From Flavobacteriales bacterium (GTDB lineage: Bacteria > Bacteroidota > Bacteroidia > Flavobacteriales_D > Parvicellaceae): a stretch of DNA of 10,147 nt. The notes beneath the pieces are model-generated. The model searched no databases. It was not told the DNA's origin and saw only the letters and a list, made by a program, of their open reading frames with translations. Below are positions 8,025-10,147 of the stretch, one piece after another. Where the stretch lies: positions 1 to 10,147 of the forward strand of contig JALTUD010000711.1 of assembly GCA_027047735.1 (NCBI GenBank). Direction: 5' to 3'. Made by a program: the position numbers and the translations under genes. How positions within the stretch are numbered: position 1 is the stretch's first letter; the number at the start of each line of letters is the position of its first letter.

Positions 8025-8315
8025 TTAACGGATACTTACTATTCGATTGATAGGGATAATTGTGCCTTGTTTTAAGACGATATTCTTATCTCCCACTGCC
8101 CATACTGTTGTTCGAACTTCTTTTAAACTTTCGCTGTCTTCAAAGATTATCTTGCTTTTTGTTCGATGTAAATTTCCTAAAATCATTGCTCTTCGCAAGT
8201 TGTGTTTTAGTATTTTTAGGTCGTCTGTACTCTTGTCTATCGGGTTTTTGGGGAATGTCAAATTAGAGATTTCTTCTTTTTCAATAAGTATGGGTGTAAG
8301 TGTAGTGTTTTGCAT
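8025..8315 (-). CDS. Small conserved-looking hypothetical protein (96 aa)
   Basis: A 96-residue soluble protein with no signal peptide or membrane segment. The N-terminal ~35 residues look flexible and charged. The rest reads as a compact domain: a helix LKILKHNLRRAMILGN (33-48), then beta strands KSKIIFEDSESLKEVRTTVW (53-72) and KNIVLKQGTIIPINRIVSIR (77-96). I recall similar short uncharacterised proteins in Bacteroidota with a GNL...K..I.FED.E.L..V.TT.W.V.DK.I.LK....IP..RI pattern, but I know no function; a small SH3/Sm-like barrel is a guess from the strand pattern. It lies 99 bp after tilS on the same strand, with copy 1 of the repeat immediately downstream. A 103-codon frame on the opposite strand (8047-8358) covers most of it. 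I prefer this strand for its protein-like composition and its agreement with neighbouring genes. Confidence 0.72.
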   Translation of the reverse strand: MQNTTLTPILIEKEEISNLTFPKNPIDKSTDDLKILKHNLRRAMILGNLHRTKSKIIFEDSESLKEVRTTVWAVGDKNIVLKQGTIIPINRIVSIR

Positions 8316-8358
8316 AGTTGTTCTGTGTGTTTTAGTTTTGTTAAAAAATATGAGGTAG

Positions 8359-8383
8359 AAAAAAATGAAGGATTTTCATCTTC
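8359..8383 (-). terminator. Possible weak terminator after tilS
   Basis: On the minus strand GAAGAT (8383-8378) can pair with ATC(C)TTC (8373-8367) around a GAAA tetraloop, with one bulged C. One A and a T7 run (8365-8359) follow. The stem has six base pairs and is AT-rich, so it would be weak. It lies 32-56 bases past the tilS stop and before the 96-codon gene. A short palindrome, ATTTAC-G-GTAAAT (8401-8413), abuts the tilS stop and may also matter. Confidence 0.35.
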
Positions 8384-8414
8384 TTTAGTTTGCCTTGATG
8401 ATTTACGGTAAATG

Positions 8415-9728
8415 TTAAAAATTGGTTACAAATTTTATCGTCTTTGTGGTTTTGTCGGTCAGCTTAAATCGGTCGTCTGTCCTATTTCCTACTATCCAAG
8501 CTATTTTACCGGCGGATTCCAATATCCAAATTTTTTCTTTTTCAAATTGGTTCGCTTTTATATCAGTAAAATAATCACTCAATTTCTTTTGTCCTTTCAT
8601 CCCCAAAGGTACAAATTTATCTCCTTTCTTCCATCTTCGCAATACCAAAGGGAACTTTAATTTTTCGGCATCAAAATATCCAACATTTTGCTCGCTAAAA
8701 TCTATATTATCCGTAGATGTCAAAATTGTTATTTCAAAAGGAAAAGGCATTGTGTAGCTCCCCTCCGATTCAATCGTATAAACCTCTTCCCTTATTTTTA
8801 TGTTCGGTTTAATTATATAAACATTCTCATCCACAAGCAATACAAACTTCGGATTATAGAACAACTTCCCTTTTTCGGGCGTATGTTCCAGCAAATTCAT
8901 CACTTGAGATTTGTTAAATTCGTATGGCTTTAGTAATTGATACAACAGAAAAGGCGACTTCGTTTTACGCACCTTAATTACACCTTGTTCTTCGGTTACC
9001 AAACGCTTTCTGTCTTCTTCTATTTTCTCTTTTAAGTAGGCTTCTGCTTCTGTTATATTTTCTATGGTTTGTGTCAATCCTTTACGGGCATTCGGATGCA
9101 CATTATCCAGCTGAGGAATGATTTTATGTCGCAAAAAATTCCGACTGTATTTTAGCGAATCATTACTGCTATCACTCCTATATTTTTCTCTCTTTTCTTC
9201 TATAACCGCTAATAACTCTTGTTTAGAAAACCTCAACAAAGGTCTAATCACACCATTGTTATAAAAAGGAATACTCTTCAGCCCCTCAATTCCCGAACCT
9301 CTGATACTATTGATAAAAAAAGTCTCTATTCTATCTTCTCCGTGATGAGCCGTTGCAACATAATCAAAATCCTTTTCACGTCTTATTTTCTCAAACCAGT
9401 TGTACCTCAGCTCTCTTGCAACCTCTTGTATTCCCTTTCTTCTTTCGTTTGCTTCTTTTCCGGTATCAAACCGAGTTACAAAAAGAGGAATTTGATGTTT
9501 TTCAGCAAAATCCCGTACAAAAACCTCATCTCCCTCCGACTCCTCTCCTCTTAGCTGAAAATTGCAATGAGCCAACGAAAAATCAACGCCTGTTTCCTTT
9601 AACAACAGAGCCAAAGCAACAGAATCTCCTCCACCACTAAACGCCAACAAGACATTCTTCTCCCTCCCATCTTCGACAACAGATGACAATTCTTTCCTAA
9701 ATTTCCGTACGATTAAATCTATATTCAT
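8415..9728 (-). CDS. tilS: tRNA(Ile)-lysidine synthetase TilS
   Basis: This cytoplasmic enzyme uses ATP and lysine to convert C34 of the CAU anticodon of tRNA-Ile2 to lysidine, so that the tRNA reads AUA and is charged with isoleucine; it is normally essential. At 437 residues it has the long, full architecture. The N-terminal PP-loop ATPase carries SGGGDS (31-36), LAHCNFQLRGEESEGDE (52-68), TAHHGEDRIETFF (126-138), RGSGIEGL (143-150) and the RSDSSNDSLKYSRNFLRHKIIP stretch (184-205). A helical linker follows (about 213-245), then a C-terminal TilS domain with LRRWKKGDKFVPLGMKGQKK (363-382), LSDYFTDIK and WIVGNRTDDRF (411-421). The HHxDDQ motif reads HHGEDR, with Glu at 131 and Arg at 133 as departures from the commonest form. 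The ATG at 9728 lies 20 bases inside the end of repeat copy 2; no SD or clear -7 box is visible in that gap. Confidence 0.96.
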   Translation of the reverse strand: MNIDLIVRKFRKELSSVVEDGREKNVLLAFSGGGDSVALALLLKETGVDFSLAHCNFQLRGEESEGDEVFVRDFAEKHQIPLFVTRFDTGKEANERRKGIQEVARELRYNWFEKIRREKDFDYVATAHHGEDRIETFFINSIRGSGIEGLKSIPFYNNGVIRPLLRFSKQELLAVIEEKREKYRSDSSNDSLKYSRNFLRHKIIPQLDNVHPNARKGLTQTIENITEAEAYLKEKIEEDRKRLVTEEQGVIKVRKTKSPFLLYQLLKPYEFNKSQVMNLLEHTPEKGKLFYNPKFVLLVDENVYIIKPNIKIREEVYTIESEGSYTMPFPFEITILTSTDNIDFSEQNVGYFDAEKLKFPLVLRRWKKGDKFVPLGMKGQKKLSDYFTDIKANQFEKEKIWILESAGKIAWIVGNRTDDRFKLTDKTTKTIKFVTNF

Positions 9729-9748
9729 TATTAAGTTCTTTAAACTAC

Positions 9749-9901
9749 TTTGGGCGTTCCCATTACGTCATAAAAAAGCAGTTTCGTTGCACTACACTAC
9801 TTTTCAACGCCGTAATGGTCGGGCTATCACTGCTCACTCTTTTGGTTTGCATATATGCAACAAACCAAAAGGAGTTCAAACACGCCGTTCTATCCCTAAC
9901 G
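9749..9901 (-). repeat. Structured intergenic repeat, copy 2 (inverted relative to copy 1)
   Basis: The reverse complement of this stretch begins CGTTAGGGATAG and ends AACGCCCAAA, like copy 1. The part at 9749-9828 matches copy 1 at 75 of 80 positions; the remainder is more diverged and about 10 bases longer. The 11-bp stem is retained exactly (9839-9849 with 9861-9871) around a different 11-nt loop. The second stem keeps 9 of 10 pairs. A 67-codon open frame across this element (9763-9966, minus) has no protein-like character and is not called as a gene. The copy occupies the upstream region of tilS, so it could carry its 5' leader or a terminator for whatever lies further right. Confidence 0.85.
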
Positions 9902-9951
9902 TGGAATGAAATAAGTGCAAGAAAGTGGAATTTGTAGTTCTCAGACGATGA

Positions 9952-9991
9952 ATATTTTCTTTGCATAGCCCCAGCTATGGAAATAAAATAT
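9952..9991. repeat. 40-nt imperfect hairpin, unit 1 of a pair
   Basis: The left arm is ATATTTT-c-TTT-g-CATAGC (9952-9969), the loop CCCA, and the right arm GCTATG-g-AAA-t-AAAATAT (9974-9991). This gives 16 pairs with two single mismatches. The same architecture recurs at 10055-10094. Because the fold is nearly symmetrical, the strand cannot be assigned. Confidence 0.7.
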
Positions 9992-10054
9992 GAAGAGGTT
10001 ATTTACAGTTTGGAAATAATAGTGAAATTAGATTATTTTCTTTTCAATCTAGGC

Positions 10055-10094
10055 ATTTTTAAGAAGCATAGCCGTAGCTATGGTTCGCAAAAAT
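10055..10094. repeat. 40-nt imperfect hairpin, unit 2 of a pair
   Basis: The left arm is ATTTTT-aa-GAA-g-CATAGC (10055-10072), the loop CGTA, and the right arm GCTATG-g-TTC-gc-AAAAAT (10077-10094). This gives 15 pairs. It shares with unit 1 the CATAGC/GCTATG core, the adjacent G×G mismatch, the 4-nt loop and the overall length, while the next three pairs differ in both arms. Confidence 0.7.
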
Positions 10095-10147
10095 AACGAC
10101 GAGTGAAATGAAAAGAACTAATTTTTAACTTATAAACAAGCTGTAAT

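Larger units (their letters stand above)
9902..10147. other. Non-coding right edge
   Basis: With repeat copy 2 this gives over 400 bases without a credible gene. Apart from the two hairpins I see only A/T-rich sequence. Two short look-alikes, AGTGAAAT at 10021-10028 and 10102-10109, and TTYTCA placed 20 bases before each CATAGC core, hint at a degenerate ~103-bp tandem unit. No open frame reaches the edge in a convincing way. Confidence 0.5.

Noticed and set aside
8047..8358. 103-codon plus-strand frame opposite the 96-codon gene
   Set aside because: It is rich in Ser, Val, Cys and Leu as expected of an antisense shadow, and all neighbouring genes run on the minus strand.
7874..9901. Composite transposon bounded by the inverted repeats
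   Set aside because: There is no transposase or integrase between or beside the repeats, and no matching short duplications at the outer ends; tilS is a core gene.
9763..9966. 67-codon minus-strand frame upstream of tilS
   Set aside because: It runs through repeat copy 2 and both its hairpin stems, has no protein-like character and is better explained as intergenic repeat.
1..10147. CRISPR array, tRNA or rRNA genes
   Set aside because: No regularly spaced direct repeats with unique spacers, and no cloverleaf or rRNA-like stretches were recognised on either strand.

Overview
The window is AT-rich and reads as a Bacteroidota chromosome, most likely Flavobacteriales. The evidence is the lack of Shine-Dalgarno sequences at most starts, a TAnnTTTG-type -7 box, a periplasmic-propeller/Y_Y_Y regulator of the kind expanded in this phylum, and a small outer-membrane barrel protein. 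The genus cannot be named from the sequence alone.

Left part (1-2855, + strand): the 3' end of a surface-polysaccharide operon. A membrane protein lacking its 5' end, a non-hydrolysing UDP-GlcNAc 2-epimerase (wecB type) and a GT4-like glycosyltransferase are joined by 4-base stop/start overlaps (ATGA, then TTGA with a rare TTG start). The operon ends at a strong hairpin terminator that also serves the convergent gene on the other strand.

Middle part (2880-7837, - strand): a small secreted or outer-membrane beta-barrel protein lies downstream of a tightly coupled pair. The pair is an alpha/beta hydrolase overlapping a 1112-residue signalling protein. That protein has an export signal, about 14 propeller blades, a Y_Y_Y domain, one membrane helix, a coiled coil and a SpoIIE/PP2C phosphatase. 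It looks like a periplasmic sensor wired to a cytoplasmic Ser/Thr phosphatase instead of a histidine kinase. No anti-sigma or STAS partner is in the window.

Right part (7838-10147, mostly - strand): tilS, the tRNA(Ile2) lysidine synthetase, and a 96-codon small conserved-looking gene. They sit between two inverted copies of a ~150-bp structured intergenic repeat (7874-8016 and 9749-9901). An 80-bp core of the repeat is identical at 75 of 80 positions. Beyond the second copy, the non-coding right edge carries two 40-nt hairpins of the same architecture whose arms differ by compensatory changes. I see no rRNA, tRNA, CRISPR array, transposase or integrase.
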